A stretch of 58,166 nucleotides of DNA from Bryobacteraceae bacterium CoA2 C42 (lineage in GTDB: Bacteria > Acidobacteriota > Terriglobia > Bryobacterales > Bryobacteraceae). Positions 18,501-26,563 of this stretch are shown here, one piece after another. The stretch is taken from assembly GCA_019931245.1 (NCBI GenBank), contig JAINDL010000044.1:1-58166 (forward strand), written 5' to 3'. Position numbers and translations under genes: made by a program. The notes beneath the pieces were generated by a model. The model saw only the letters and a list, made by a program, of their open reading frames with translations, was not told the origin of the DNA and searched no databases. The first letter of the stretch is position 1. The number at the start of each line of letters is the position of its first letter.

Positions 18501-18950
18501 AAGGGGCCCGGGGATATCAATGGTCGACCACTCCTGTCCGGCGGTTCGCGGCTGGGGCTGGGGAATCGTGGCGCTAAAGTCCTGGCCGCCGGCGTTGCGG
18601 TAGACGGCCAGATGCCGGGTGGCGGCGGACCGATCTCCGTGCAGCAGGTCGAGAATGACCAAGCGGCGGGCGGTTTGCTTCCGGTCGCCACCGGATCTCT
18701 CCAACACTCCGAGGAGCTTGGCGTAGGCGTCGCGCGCGGCGGGGTCGCCGTGACGGTCCAGGAATTCAGCGTGAAACGAGAGCGAGACCGGGTCGTTGGG
18801 GGCGTTGCGCACCGCTTCGGCCAGCAGATCGCGCGCCGCCCGGCTGTTCCCCCTTGCTTCCAGATCGCGAATCTGCGTCGCCAGATTCTGAGCATTCGCG
18901 ATTCCGACCAATCCTGCAACCGAATACAAAAGCAGAAGCCGCATCGTCAT
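15573..18950 (-). CDS. Large secreted protein of unknown function (1125 aa)
   Basis: I do not recognise this protein. The preferred start is the ATG at 18950 (GAGG 6 bp upstream), giving a signal peptide MTMRLLLLYSVAGLVGIANA. Residues of about 25-110 look like TPR-type helices (ARGNSRAARDLLAEAVRNAP, VSLSFHAEFLDRHGDP). The remainder is alpha-helical in character, with no catalytic motif that I can identify. A segment near residue 800 (YTNPIFVRSHDFLGMQG) and a late one (LPELLYLRTFPTLMGYSSRVM) look structured. It is 35 bp upstream of the VWFA gene on the same strand and may be co-transcribed with it. A scaffold or multi-protein interaction role is only a guess. Confidence 0.75.
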   Translation of the reverse strand: MTMRLLLLYSVAGLVGIANAQNLATQIRDLEARGNSRAARDLLAEAVRNAPNDPVSLSFHAEFLDRHGDPAARDAYAKLLGVLERSGGDRKQTARRLVILDLLHGDRSAATRHLAVYRNAGGQDFSATIPQPQPRTAGQEWSTIDIPGPLRSFNRMAALSPDLPADEILPALARNVVTNGYQAANSAEGLEQTEFLKLVVRYLTQARELAKLAGEGRKIQIDQCESALTGDLLKVLGYRMRGACGAEVVLETVNASRAFLTIDSGFPLAELETALRSNRPFSYLYGSTSVPILYNAEYWLGAKEKVQGEFIDAFLSDPQLCRLYLGVSKLDRETADVMKAKIPVLRLKAFSHVLDFFGGMFYIRDGKAVVPGGPKAEAIWAELAGASPSDPAAFFERLVAKDDGWLCSYFDSISRISGPVQEFLTQPARLRRYYGAVKGKLTSPGPARPVFRANTDLLLLTTRLRLEADGTAHVPGSVEIWKNLFVKHPHGKYDGKLTKSAVGWKESDDVIEALFALSRKAVENEPLRIYMALSDMNRRRAKPLLPATVDRLARDFRLFGAQYPVLNETPRLTDETIIAYLDLLTAEASIRDQGVRADAAGTLQSLVSFWQIFVRQGSIPQADADKVFNQITSPFAKVKSERELFTAGVDGVKALLAATRSRPDVSPQDRMLDLLAGFDAELESEAHITLVQDLMKVFESQRLVSLKALFDLADHLDAIGKGSKPDPAIIARVAQRLADVQLPRAGLSGVEKNSLVFGYYSERHIENQRKLNLRAAIERAAGNPERLAEIKGNLAPLLRDTLVGLNYAHYAPPGAQILYTNPIFVRSHDFLGMQGAAQTWRQTEVVGTGWPASAGGRLVGSLVSLSYALAEAEQNFLVPSREQALIWGDLVPQMVQSAKVPRYWEVTPDQLHFTALHLRYADALLAEAALNEPLRNRVVETLQQQAPPARARLVGRLLAEGEIAKALENVTPAEGFVLAMRMLAAGDPGDPDLAGEIRRLSKSAPDSVNYAAIGRLFGSPKPTLTNSYLPELLYLRTFPTLMGYSSRVMAESWESSALYYASIADALYMTPGQLNVVIPEWTRSTVERIFATHLEDWPALLRSLRQVGHDAVSKSAKVAPAAGLD

Positions 18951-19088
18951 TCCTGTCCTCAAGACAATTTGAACAACCAACCGAGCTTTTACGATATCAC
19001 CCCAAAAATGAGAAAGCGGACCTTCCCACGGGTAAGCTCCCTGATCACTGTAGAGTTAACAAGTTGGTGAGAGGGCGCAAAAAAGCGC

Positions 19089-19121
19089 AAAAAAAGGAGA
19101 GCACCCCTGAGGGCGCTCTCC
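19089..19121 (-). terminator. Rho-independent terminator
   Basis: Read on the minus strand, an 11 bp stem GGAGAGCGCCC/GGGTGCTCTCC with loop TCAG is followed by seven T residues (19095-19089) and then a second T-run. The single non-Watson-Crick pair is a G-U wobble only in the minus-strand RNA (it would be A-C in the other sense), which supports this orientation. It lies 26 bp past the stop of the gene at 19148. Confidence 0.85.
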
Positions 19122-19147
19122 CGAAGCGAGGAGGATGAAACGGTATT

Positions 19148-20905
19148 TTAATGAACCAGTTGCTCGCCGGAGCCTGAACCCGCCGTGGTCATCGGATCGG
19201 CGACGCGCGCCCGGTCCGGGACGACGAGCGCCTGGTAGCCCTGGGCGAGTTTGGTGCTGCCAAAGTCGCTGATGAAGGCGTAGCCGTGCGCAAACTGGAA
19301 TTCGCAGTTCACCATCATGTAGCCCTGGAAGTTCGGCCGGGCGGACGAGACGGTAAACGTCCACTGCTCGCCGCCCTGGAGCACGGGTCCGGCCAGGGGC
19401 GGGAACTGCGCTTGGGTGGCGGCGTTGAACGGCGTTGGGAAGAAGGTGCTGGTGCAGCGGCCGGTTTGCGGCAGCGTGCCGAGCGTATCCCGGGAACTGT
19501 TCACGACCGAGACGCCGGTGTCAAAGCCGGCCTGGTTGGTCAGGAACTGGAAGAGCAGGGTCGTGCGGCAGGGGTTGAAGACGAACACCGGGAGGGGGGT
19601 CGAGGTGACGACGTGCCGCGGAATCTGATCGGTGGTGGTGGCTGACGCGCTGCCACCCTGAGGTCCGAGGCCCGACAGGACGTTGATGGTACCGGCGGTG
19701 GGCTGAGGCGAGCCGCTGAAGGCAACCACAACCCCGAACGAGACCGATTCGAGGCCAAGGACATCGTTCTCAAGAACCTCCCAGTTCACTTCGCCGCTGG
19801 CAGGTACGGGCACCAGACCGCCATCGGCGGTTGAACTGGCGGGAACGGCGACGAAAGGAAGATTCGGGTTGGCCGTCAGGCGGGCGGTGACGGTGGGGAT
19901 TCCGCTGCTGTTGAGGGTAGAGCCGGCCGCGGTTTCGCGCGCGGTAACGAAAAGGCGGACGTTGGCGGGGATGTTCGAGAAGACGGCCCGGAGGATGGTG
20001 CCCGTGTCGGCGACGCCGACGCGGTTCAATCCGTTGGTGGTCGGGAAGCTGAGGTTCGAAAAGCCGCTTTCGTTGGGCAGGTTCTGGAGTGGCTCGTTCT
20101 GCGAACCGAGCGCGCCGGGATCGGCCGGCGTGGTGGCGGCGTTCCGTTTTTTGAAAGCGTTCGGCGAACCGGTGGCCTCCGAGAAGGTAAGCAGCAGGCT
20201 CCGACCGCCCGGGCTTGAGTACTGTGCGCCGGGGTTACCGGCTAGCTCAACGTTGTTGCCGGTGCAGGTGACAAAGGACTGCGGACCGGTGACCGCGGTG
20301 CCGGCGGCGTTGCGCAGTTCGGCGGTTACCCCGGTGCGAACGGTCCCCACGGTCTGTTGGGGGTTGACGAAGTTGGTTATCGTCGAGCCGGTCACCGAGA
20401 GAAAAACGATAGCCGCGCCCGACGAGGGCAGACTGTTCGTGTTCAGGCGGACGTTCTTGAAGCGGAGTACCCGCGTGCTGTTCGGGCCGGGCGGATTGAG
20501 CGGAATGTTGGACCAGGACAGGGAGTTGAACGACTCAAAGCGTCCCTGGAAGATGTTGTCGGTATTGTTGCAGACTGGCGTGGCGCAAGGGGCCTGCACG
20601 GCGGGGGCCGGGTTGTCCACGAGGAGAACGGCCTCCGAGATGGGAGGCGTAGTCGCTGCTACGATACGGCTGGTGACGGCCGTATTGAAGAACATGCTGA
20701 TATTAACGGTGGGAAATGCTCCCGAGGTAACCGGCGTGCCGCCGGTGCAGTTGATCACGATATCACCGGCCAACTCTGCCACGCCGCCCTGGCGCATGGT
20801 GGAGGCCGCTGGAGGCGTGGTGGTGCAGGTCATGCCTTGCGCCCAGCCGGAGGCCGGGCATACCGCCAGGGCTGCCCCCAGAAGAAATAGTGGTTTCATG
20901 GACAT
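19148..20905 (-). CDS. Secreted protein of unknown function (585 aa, acidobacterial C-terminal region)
   Basis: No known domain is recognised. A signal peptide ends near residue 23 (CPASGWAQ) and is followed by a Cys-containing beta-rich region (GGVAELAGDIVINCTGG; cysteine pairs in APCATPVCNNTDN). The last 150 residues resemble a region I associate with other acidobacterial secreted proteins: PCRTTLLFQFLTNQAGFDTG, then NFQGYMMVNCEFQFAHGYAF and a closing GSGSGEQLVH. The start is the ATG at 20905, with AAGGAG 6 bp upstream. A strong terminator follows the stop, so this is a self-contained unit. A surface or extracellular matrix role is inferred from export alone. Confidence 0.82.
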   Translation of the reverse strand: MSMKPLFLLGAALAVCPASGWAQGMTCTTTPPAASTMRQGGVAELAGDIVINCTGGTPVTSGAFPTVNISMFFNTAVTSRIVAATTPPISEAVLLVDNPAPAVQAPCATPVCNNTDNIFQGRFESFNSLSWSNIPLNPPGPNSTRVLRFKNVRLNTNSLPSSGAAIVFLSVTGSTITNFVNPQQTVGTVRTGVTAELRNAAGTAVTGPQSFVTCTGNNVELAGNPGAQYSSPGGRSLLLTFSEATGSPNAFKKRNAATTPADPGALGSQNEPLQNLPNESGFSNLSFPTTNGLNRVGVADTGTILRAVFSNIPANVRLFVTARETAAGSTLNSSGIPTVTARLTANPNLPFVAVPASSTADGGLVPVPASGEVNWEVLENDVLGLESVSFGVVVAFSGSPQPTAGTINVLSGLGPQGGSASATTTDQIPRHVVTSTPLPVFVFNPCRTTLLFQFLTNQAGFDTGVSVVNSSRDTLGTLPQTGRCTSTFFPTPFNAATQAQFPPLAGPVLQGGEQWTFTVSSARPNFQGYMMVNCEFQFAHGYAFISDFGSTKLAQGYQALVVPDRARVADPMTTAGSGSGEQLVH

Positions 20906-21020
20906 AGCAAACTCCTTCCGGGGTCTTGCTGAACAGCGCACCCCTTCAGGCTTACTGTACCCTAAAACATTTCAGAATGGAATTGTTTGCTTACTGGGCG
21001 GCGCACCGGCGCTGCGTCGG

Positions 21021-22529
21021 TTACTGGGCCAGACGAAGAATCTCCGAGGCGATGCGGGCATAAGCGGCGCCGATTTGCGCCGTCGTGGGGGCATGTACGT
21101 AGATGCCGTTGACTCTGGTGCTGTCGTAGATGGGAGAAGCTAGGTCGTTAGACATCCGGCGTAACAGATTATGGTCGACGCCGGAGCCGAGACCTATGGC
21201 GTAGGTGACGATCCCGAGATCAGGATGGTTGCGGGCGGCGGCGGCGGCGTTATCGGATAGATTCATCGAGACCCGGGCGATGTTGTTGGGGCTGTCAACC
21301 CGGATCTGGCCCGTGTAAGGATGGCCCCCGGTGAAGCGCAGCAGACCGGAATCCATGTATCCGGAGGTGCTGACCCCGTTGACATCCAGCGCCGGGATGA
21401 AGGCGGCATCCTCGCGCAGACGCTCCGGGCGGACGCTCATCGCGCAGTCTGTTCTTTGCCCGGCCGCAATCATGGGTTCACCGGCACTGGGGCCGGTAGC
21501 CACTGGCTCGACGAGGCCCGGTGTGTCGCCCGTTGTAAAGCCGAGACCGCCGCCGCTGACGACCCCCATCTTGGGAACGAAGGTCCCCCACAGCGGGTCG
21601 CTGGAGAGGCGGTTGTTGTCGTCCCGGCAGGGGGATCTCGGGAAGCTGCACTGCCCGGCGGTGCCGCCGCCGCACAGATTGTTAAACCAGGAGCCGTACC
21701 GCACGTCGGCGACGGTCCGGATGGGGAATCGGGCGGTGATCGAGGTGGGAACGCCATCGGTGAAGAGGACGATCATGTTCAACGCCAGCGGCTGGTTAAT
21801 CGCGACGAGTTCCTGATAGGCGTTCCAGTAGGCGGTGGGGGTGTTGGTCCAGCCGTTGCAGGTGACGAGGTCGATCGCGCTCAGGATGGACGACGTGGGG
21901 TTTTTGAAATCGGTGGACGGCGCATAGGCCCGGAAGACACTGGCTCCGTAGGTGATCATGCCCATGCGGTCCCGTCCGTTGACGAACAGGTTGGCGAAGG
22001 TTTTCGATGAGTTGATCATGGCCGTGCACGGGGCACCGGCCATCGAACCGGAGCGGTCGAGCACCAGAATGACGTTGACGTCGCGGCGGGAGGCCCGGCC
22101 CTCGGAACTGGTCAACTGTGCCGTGTTTCCCAGGATGCGCATGAAGTACAGGTTCGCAGAACCCGTGGCCGATGCGGTCACCGTGAGGGTACTGAGAGTG
22201 GTTTGGGCGACATTGATAGTAGGGGTAACGTTGCTGGTGCCCAAGTAGCCCGCGGGGAAGTTGGCATTGAAGAAGGCGGTGCCGCGAGCGATGGCGTTCG
22301 CCTGCTGATCTTCGAGAGTGAGTCCCAGGTTGAGGTTGCGGGCGGTGGCGAGGGCGGCGGCGTCGCACGCTGAACTCAGTTTTGAACGGACGAGGTAGAG
22401 AACGCCCGCGTCGATGGCCAGGCCTACGGCGGGGATCGTGAAGACGAGCAGAAAGGCGGTCAGCATCACGGCGATGCCGCGCTCGCGGGCGGACTTGGGA
22501 GTGGTGGGCTGCAGGGGTGGCATGGCCAT
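21021..22529 (-). CDS. TadG-like VWA protein, cassette copy 1
   Basis: This 502-residue protein begins with a TadG-type N-terminus (GIAVMLTAFLLVFTIPAVGL, then IDAGVLYLVRSKLSSACDAA) that gives one membrane anchor. A VWA domain follows with an intact MIDAS start, VLDRSGSM. Such proteins accompany Flp/Tad pili or act as surface adhesion components. ATG 22529 is chosen by alignment to the second copy; a TTG at 22553 overlapping the upstream TGA is an alternative. It is the last gene of the second-transcribed copy of a TadE-TadE-TadG cassette. No tadA, tadB, tadC or rcpA gene lies in the window, so the secretion machinery must be elsewhere. Confidence 0.88.
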   Translation of the reverse strand: MAMPPLQPTTPKSARERGIAVMLTAFLLVFTIPAVGLAIDAGVLYLVRSKLSSACDAAALATARNLNLGLTLEDQQANAIARGTAFFNANFPAGYLGTSNVTPTINVAQTTLSTLTVTASATGSANLYFMRILGNTAQLTSSEGRASRRDVNVILVLDRSGSMAGAPCTAMINSSKTFANLFVNGRDRMGMITYGASVFRAYAPSTDFKNPTSSILSAIDLVTCNGWTNTPTAYWNAYQELVAINQPLALNMIVLFTDGVPTSITARFPIRTVADVRYGSWFNNLCGGGTAGQCSFPRSPCRDDNNRLSSDPLWGTFVPKMGVVSGGGLGFTTGDTPGLVEPVATGPSAGEPMIAAGQRTDCAMSVRPERLREDAAFIPALDVNGVSTSGYMDSGLLRFTGGHPYTGQIRVDSPNNIARVSMNLSDNAAAAARNHPDLGIVTYAIGLGSGVDHNLLRRMSNDLASPIYDSTRVNGIYVHAPTTAQIGAAYARIASEILRLAQ

Positions 22530-22549
22530 CGGGAGTTTTCTCGCTGAAA

Positions 22550-23182
22550 TCAAAAGATGTTGCGCTGGTACACGAAGGTGTTGGTCCGGAACCCGGGCAT
22601 GTCAAGATACGGGGTGCGAAAGTAGGCTTCCGAGATGAACGCTGTCTCGCCGTCGCCCAGGGTCATCAGGGCGTCGAAGGCATCGGCGCGGGCGGTGGCG
22701 TTTGCCAGGTAGTTGCTGGCCGAGATGGTGCCATCGGAGGCGACAATGCCCGCCGCAGGTGTCCCGAACGTGCTCGTCGTCAGGGTGGCGTTGCCGATGA
22801 TGACCCGCCTGGTGATCACATTCCGGTCGAAATTGGGGCAGGCGGCCGTGTTGGGATACGGCGGGACGCACTGCGCCGCTCCAATGCGGAGGATCTGCGT
22901 CAGAATCACAGTACCGTCGCCGCCCGTTTCGGTCATGCCCATACCGCGGGCAATGCGAACAATGAGGGCTTTGTTCGAACTGAGTGAAAAGTCGACGTAT
23001 CGCATGAACATCGACCCGGCGTCGCGCGCCACAACGGAGGCCTGTATGGACACGGTCAGGCTCATGCCGATCGAAATGACACCCAGCATGATCGGCACCA
23101 GGAACACGATGACGAGCGCGAACTCGACCAGGGAACTGCCCTGGGTGGCGCGTCTCCGGGATGAGGCGGATCGAGCTTCCAT
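22550..23182 (-). CDS. TadE-like pseudopilin, cassette copy 1 (210 aa)
   Basis: The type IV pilin-like N-terminus has basic residues, then the processing-site-like GSSLVEFALVIVFLVPIMLG, the pattern cut by prepilin peptidase in TadE proteins. The remainder is a periplasmic domain with two cysteines in AAQCVPP and AACPNFD, which could form a disulfide. It begins 9 bp after the stop of the preceding TadE-like gene, and its stop touches the next gene. It has a full-length paralogue of identical length at 25335-25967. Confidence 0.87.
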   Translation of the reverse strand: MEARSASSRRRATQGSSLVEFALVIVFLVPIMLGVISIGMSLTVSIQASVVARDAGSMFMRYVDFSLSSNKALIVRIARGMGMTETGGDGTVILTQILRIGAAQCVPPYPNTAACPNFDRNVITRRVIIGNATLTTSTFGTPAAGIVASDGTISASNYLANATARADAFDALMTLGDGETAFISEAYFRTPYLDMPGFRTNTFVYQRNIF

Positions 23183-23191
23183 CCGAGATTC

Positions 23192-23689
23192 CTACCGGCA
23201 AGGCGGCGTCGTGGCGCCGCCTGGCAGACTTTCCGTCCGGTCCGCCGCCCGGACCGTGATGTTGAGGGGCGTGTTGGACCGCATCAGCGGGGCCATCCAT
23301 CCGTAGTTGAAGTTTTCTACGGAGACCTCGACCACGTTACCGGCAGCATTGCTACCCGCTCCGACCAGCGTCAGGGAGAGATCGGTCGGAGGATGGTAGG
23401 TAATGGTGATGAGCGAGTTGTGGGCGTCTCCGAGGAAACCCGCCGACGAGTTCTTCACCACCTGCCGGATCGAAGCGTCCTGGCACATCCCCGACATGGT
23501 CTGATAGGTGACGGCGTAACGCACACCTTCGCGCACGGCGTGTTGAAAGGTGGAGCGCAGAAAAATAGCCATCGAGTAGTCCGTGATGGCGAACGCGATG
23601 GCCAGCAACGGTACGATGACAAAGCTGGTTTCGATAAAAGCGTGCCCCGCCTGCCTCTTCCGTCGCGTATTCACAGAGTACTGAACCAT
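23192..23689 (-). CDS. TadE-like pseudopilin, cassette copy 1 (165 aa)
   Basis: This is the first gene of copy 1. Basic residues precede AGHAFIETSFVIVPLLAIAF, a TadE-type N-terminal helix. Conserved features shared with its paralogue at 25973-26470 include FQHAVREGVRYA, YQTM, CQDASIRQVVK and the C-terminal TTPPCR. ATG 23689 is preferred by alignment to the paralogue; a GTG at 23704 is also in frame. No clear ribosome-binding site was found. It is probably a minor pilin or an envelope-anchored assembly factor. Confidence 0.83.
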   Translation of the reverse strand: MVQYSVNTRRKRQAGHAFIETSFVIVPLLAIAFAITDYSMAIFLRSTFQHAVREGVRYAVTYQTMSGMCQDASIRQVVKNSSAGFLGDAHNSLITITYHPPTDLSLTLVGAGSNAAGNVVEVSVENFNYGWMAPLMRSNTPLNITVRAADRTESLPGGATTPPCR

Positions 23690-23805
23690 AGGGCCACAAC
23701 GCACCTATGTCTGAGCTTAAACGTGAAGAGACGAGGGAGCCATGGGCTTGGCCCCTTAGTGAGGTCGGAAAACCGCCCTAACGGACGGGTCAGAGTAGCC
23801 GTATC

Positions 23806-25320
23806 CTACAGCGCTAGGCGGAGTACCTCCGAGGCGATGCGGGCATACGCGGCGTTGATCTGGTCCACCGTGGGCGCAAAAACGTACAGCCCGCTCACCC
23901 GGCTGCTATCAAAGCTGGGCGAGGCGGGGTCATTCGCCATGCGGCGCAAAATGTCGTGATCCACTTGGGTGCCCAAACCGACCGTGTAGGTGACCACCGG
24001 CATCGTGGGGTTGTTGCGAGCCGCCGCAGCGACGTTGTCGGACAGATTCATCGCCACCCGGGCGAGGTTGCTGGGATTGTCGGGTCGCACCTCACCTTCG
24101 TACGGATGCCCGGTCGGAAAACGTTCGAGGCCGGACTCCATGTATCCGCTGATATTGATGCCGTTCACGTCCTGCGCCGGGATGTAGCTGATATCTTCAC
24201 GAATTCGCCGCTGATGCCCGGTCATGGCGCAGCCGACCCGGCCGGGCATCGGGATCATCGGCTCCCCACCCGCCGGCCCCGTCGCTTCTGGATTCAACAG
24301 GCCGAATGTATCGCCCGCGACCACGGTCAGCGATCCTCCGGTAAGCACCCCGAGTTTCGCCGCAAATACGCCCCAGGATGGATGGGTGCTCGGAAGACCG
24401 TTGTCATCCTGGCAGGAACTTTTGGGAATCATGCATTCCACGTATGCATTCGCTCCGCCGCAATACCATTTGGACGGGTTATCCCGCCGCACATCAGGAG
24501 TGGTCCGAATGGGAAACCGTGCCGTAAACGTGTTGGGAACTCCATCGGTGAACAGGACGATGACGTTCAGCGCCAGCGGTTGGTTTAGCGCCACCAGCTG
24601 CTGGTAGGCGCTCCAGTAGGCGTGCGGGGTGTTGGTCTGTCCGGTGCAGACTACCTCGTCGATGGCATCGTTCAAAGAGGATGACGGGTTCTTGAAGTCC
24701 CGGGTGGGAGCGTATGCGTTAAAAACCGTACCCCCGTAGGTGACCAGGCCAAGCCGGTCCCGGTCCTGAATGAACAGATCGGAGAAGGTTTTCGAGGCGA
24801 CGATCATGGGGGTGCACGCGTTCGAAGCGTTCATCGATCCGGACCGGTCGAGTACTAACATCACATTCACATCCCGCCGCGATGCCCTGCCGATCGAACC
24901 CGTCAGCGTCGCGGACGTGCCGAGAACGCGCAGAAAGTATAGGTTTGCGGTCGCTGTGGCTGAGGTGGTCACCGAGAGCGTATTGAGCGAAGTCTGTTCG
25001 ACGTTGATCGTCGGGGTGACGCTGGCGGTGCCCAGATAGCCGGGAGGGAAGTTGGCGTTGAAGAAAGCGGTACCCCGGACGGTCGCGTTCTCGATCTGTT
25101 CGCTGAGATCCATGCCAAGATTCAGATTGCGCGCCGTGGCGAGGGCGGCGGCGTCACACGCCGAACTCAATCGCGCCCGAATGAGGTACAGCAGACCGGC
25201 ATCAATGGCAAGGCCGACGATCGGAATCGTCGTCACCAGCATCAGGGCCGTGAGCATGACAGCGATGCCCTTCTGCCGGGCGGCGCGGGATGGGGTTGTG
25301 GTTGGTGATAATGGCTTCAC
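23806..25320 (-). CDS. TadG-like VWA protein, cassette copy 2
   Basis: This 504-residue paralogue of the protein at 21021-22529 shares the same anchor (GIAVMLTALMLVTTIPIVGL), the same MIDAS (VLDRSGSM) and the same VTPTINV and FFNANFPPGYLGT blocks. The start is a GTG at 25320, with AGGAGAG 4 bp upstream. It carries cysteines in KWYCGGANAYVECMIPKSSC, where copy 1 has a related but different spacing. It lies 14 bp after its TadE partner. Confidence 0.88.
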   Translation of the reverse strand: MKPLSPTTTPSRAARQKGIAVMLTALMLVTTIPIVGLAIDAGLLYLIRARLSSACDAAALATARNLNLGMDLSEQIENATVRGTAFFNANFPPGYLGTASVTPTINVEQTSLNTLSVTTSATATANLYFLRVLGTSATLTGSIGRASRRDVNVMLVLDRSGSMNASNACTPMIVASKTFSDLFIQDRDRLGLVTYGGTVFNAYAPTRDFKNPSSSLNDAIDEVVCTGQTNTPHAYWSAYQQLVALNQPLALNVIVLFTDGVPNTFTARFPIRTTPDVRRDNPSKWYCGGANAYVECMIPKSSCQDDNGLPSTHPSWGVFAAKLGVLTGGSLTVVAGDTFGLLNPEATGPAGGEPMIPMPGRVGCAMTGHQRRIREDISYIPAQDVNGINISGYMESGLERFPTGHPYEGEVRPDNPSNLARVAMNLSDNVAAAARNNPTMPVVTYTVGLGTQVDHDILRRMANDPASPSFDSSRVSGLYVFAPTVDQINAAYARIASEVLRLAL

Positions 25321-25334
25321 AAAACTCTCCTGCC

Positions 25335-25967
25335 TTAAAACACGCTTCGTTGGTAGACAAAAGTACCCGTTCGCACGCCGGGCATATCCAACTGCGGCGT
25401 GATGAAATAGGCTTCCGAAACGTAAGCAAACTCGCCGTCCCCAAGACTCATTAATGAATCGAAAGCATCGGCCCGCGCCGACGAATCGGCCAAATAGTCC
25501 GATTGCCCGATACTGCCATCGGCGGTGATGATCGATGGGCCCGGCGTACCGATGCTACTGGTGGTGAGCGCGGAGTTGCCGATAACGATCCGTTTGATGA
25601 TGACGTGACGGTTAAAATTCGGACAAGCGGTCGTGTCGGCGTAGGGCGGAACGCATTGCGCGGCACCAACCTTCATGATCTGGGACAGAATCACGACGCC
25701 ATTCCCGCCCGTCTCCGTCATCCCCATCCCCCGGGCGATGCGCACGATCAGCGCCTGGTTGGCCGGGACGGAGAAGTCCACGTAACGCATGAACATCGCG
25801 CCGGCATCGCGCGCCACAACGGCCGCCTGCACCGACAACGTCAGACTCATACCGATCGAGAAAACACCAAACAGGATCGGCACCAGGAACACAATCACGA
25901 GGGCAAACTCCACCAGAGCGTTTCCGTTCCTGGCGCGTTTCCGCATGGAGGACGTAGAGTTTCTCAT
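25335..25967 (-). CDS. TadE-like pseudopilin, cassette copy 2 (210 aa)
   Basis: This is the paralogue of the protein at 22550-23182, with the same length and the same core: NALVEFALVIVFLVPILFG, the RYVDFS block, RIARGMGMTETGG and AAQCVPPY. The ATG at 25967, 5 bp after the preceding stop, is chosen because it gives the same length as copy 1; an in-frame GTG at 25982 overlaps the upstream gene. The N-terminal basic stretch before the pilin-like helix fits a prepilin leader. Confidence 0.87.
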   Translation of the reverse strand: MRNSTSSMRKRARNGNALVEFALVIVFLVPILFGVFSIGMSLTLSVQAAVVARDAGAMFMRYVDFSVPANQALIVRIARGMGMTETGGNGVVILSQIMKVGAAQCVPPYADTTACPNFNRHVIIKRIVIGNSALTTSSIGTPGPSIITADGSIGQSDYLADSSARADAFDSLMSLGDGEFAYVSEAYFITPQLDMPGVRTGTFVYQRSVF

Positions 25968-25972
25968 AGGGA

Positions 25973-26470
25973 TTACCGGCACGGCGGTGTCGTCGTACCG
26001 CTCGGTAAAGATTCGGTCTTGTCTGCCGCCCGCACTGTGATGCTCAGGGGCGTATCCGTCCGCATCAGAGGAGCGATCCAGCCGAAACTGAAATCCTCGA
26101 CGGATACTTCCACGATGTTGCCTGCGGCGTTGCTGCCTACCCCGGTGGCGGTCTGGCTCAGGTCCGAAGGCGGATGGTAGGTTATGTTGATCAGCGAATC
26201 ATGCGAGTCGTGGAGAAAGCCCGCCGAGGAATCCTTCACTACCTGCCGGATCGATTCGTCCTGGCACAATCCCGGCATGGTCTGGTAGGTAATCGCGTAG
26301 CGCACACCCTCCCGCACAGCGTGCTGGAACGTGGCGCGCATGAACATAGCCATCGAAAAATCGATGATCGCCAAAACGATTGCCATTAACGGCACGAAGA
26401 CGAAACTGGATTCGACAAACGCGTTGCCAGCCTGCCGCCTCCTCCGTTTTCGGGGAGTTGTTTCTAACAT
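25973..26470 (-). CDS. TadE-like pseudopilin, cassette copy 2 (165 aa)
   Basis: This is the first gene of the six-gene Tad block. A basic leader (RKRRRRQAG) precedes NAFVESSFVFVPLMAIVLAI. The C-terminal TTPPCR and ATFQHAVREGVRYA segments match its paralogue. The 93 bp upstream of it, before lgt, hold a perfect 6 bp inverted repeat CCCATC/GATGGG (26524-26539) that may be an operator, though no promoter could be assigned with confidence. Confidence 0.85.
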   Translation of the reverse strand: MLETTPRKRRRRQAGNAFVESSFVFVPLMAIVLAIIDFSMAMFMRATFQHAVREGVRYAITYQTMPGLCQDESIRQVVKDSSAGFLHDSHDSLINITYHPPSDLSQTATGVGSNAAGNIVEVSVEDFSFGWIAPLMRTDTPLSITVRAADKTESLPSGTTTPPCR

Positions 26471-26563
26471 TGGACTTGGAGGGGTATTCCTAAGAGTTAT
26501 CTTGGGATATAGCCTCTTCGGATCCCATCCGATGATGGGCCTAGGCCTGTACCGAAAAAGACC

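Larger units (their letters stand above)
21021..23689 (-). repeat. Tandem gene-cassette duplication, copy 1 (TadE-TadE-TadG)
   Basis: The three genes at 23689-23192, 23182-22550 and 22529-21021 match, in order, strand and near-identical lengths, the three genes at 26470-23806. Both copies keep long conserved protein blocks but have diverged throughout, so the duplication is old rather than recent. About 116 bp separate the copies. Confidence 0.9.
23806..26470 (-). repeat. Tandem gene-cassette duplication, copy 2 (TadE-TadE-TadG)
   Basis: This is the promoter-proximal copy of the duplicated cassette; the partner copy is at 21021-23689. Each gene aligns end to end with its counterpart at protein level. 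Confidence 0.9.

Noticed and set aside
15624..19070. An open frame of 1148 codons on the plus strand
   Set aside because: It is antisense to the 1125-residue secreted protein, lacks a signal peptide or any recognisable motif, and is explained by the absence of stop codons opposite GC-rich coding sequence.
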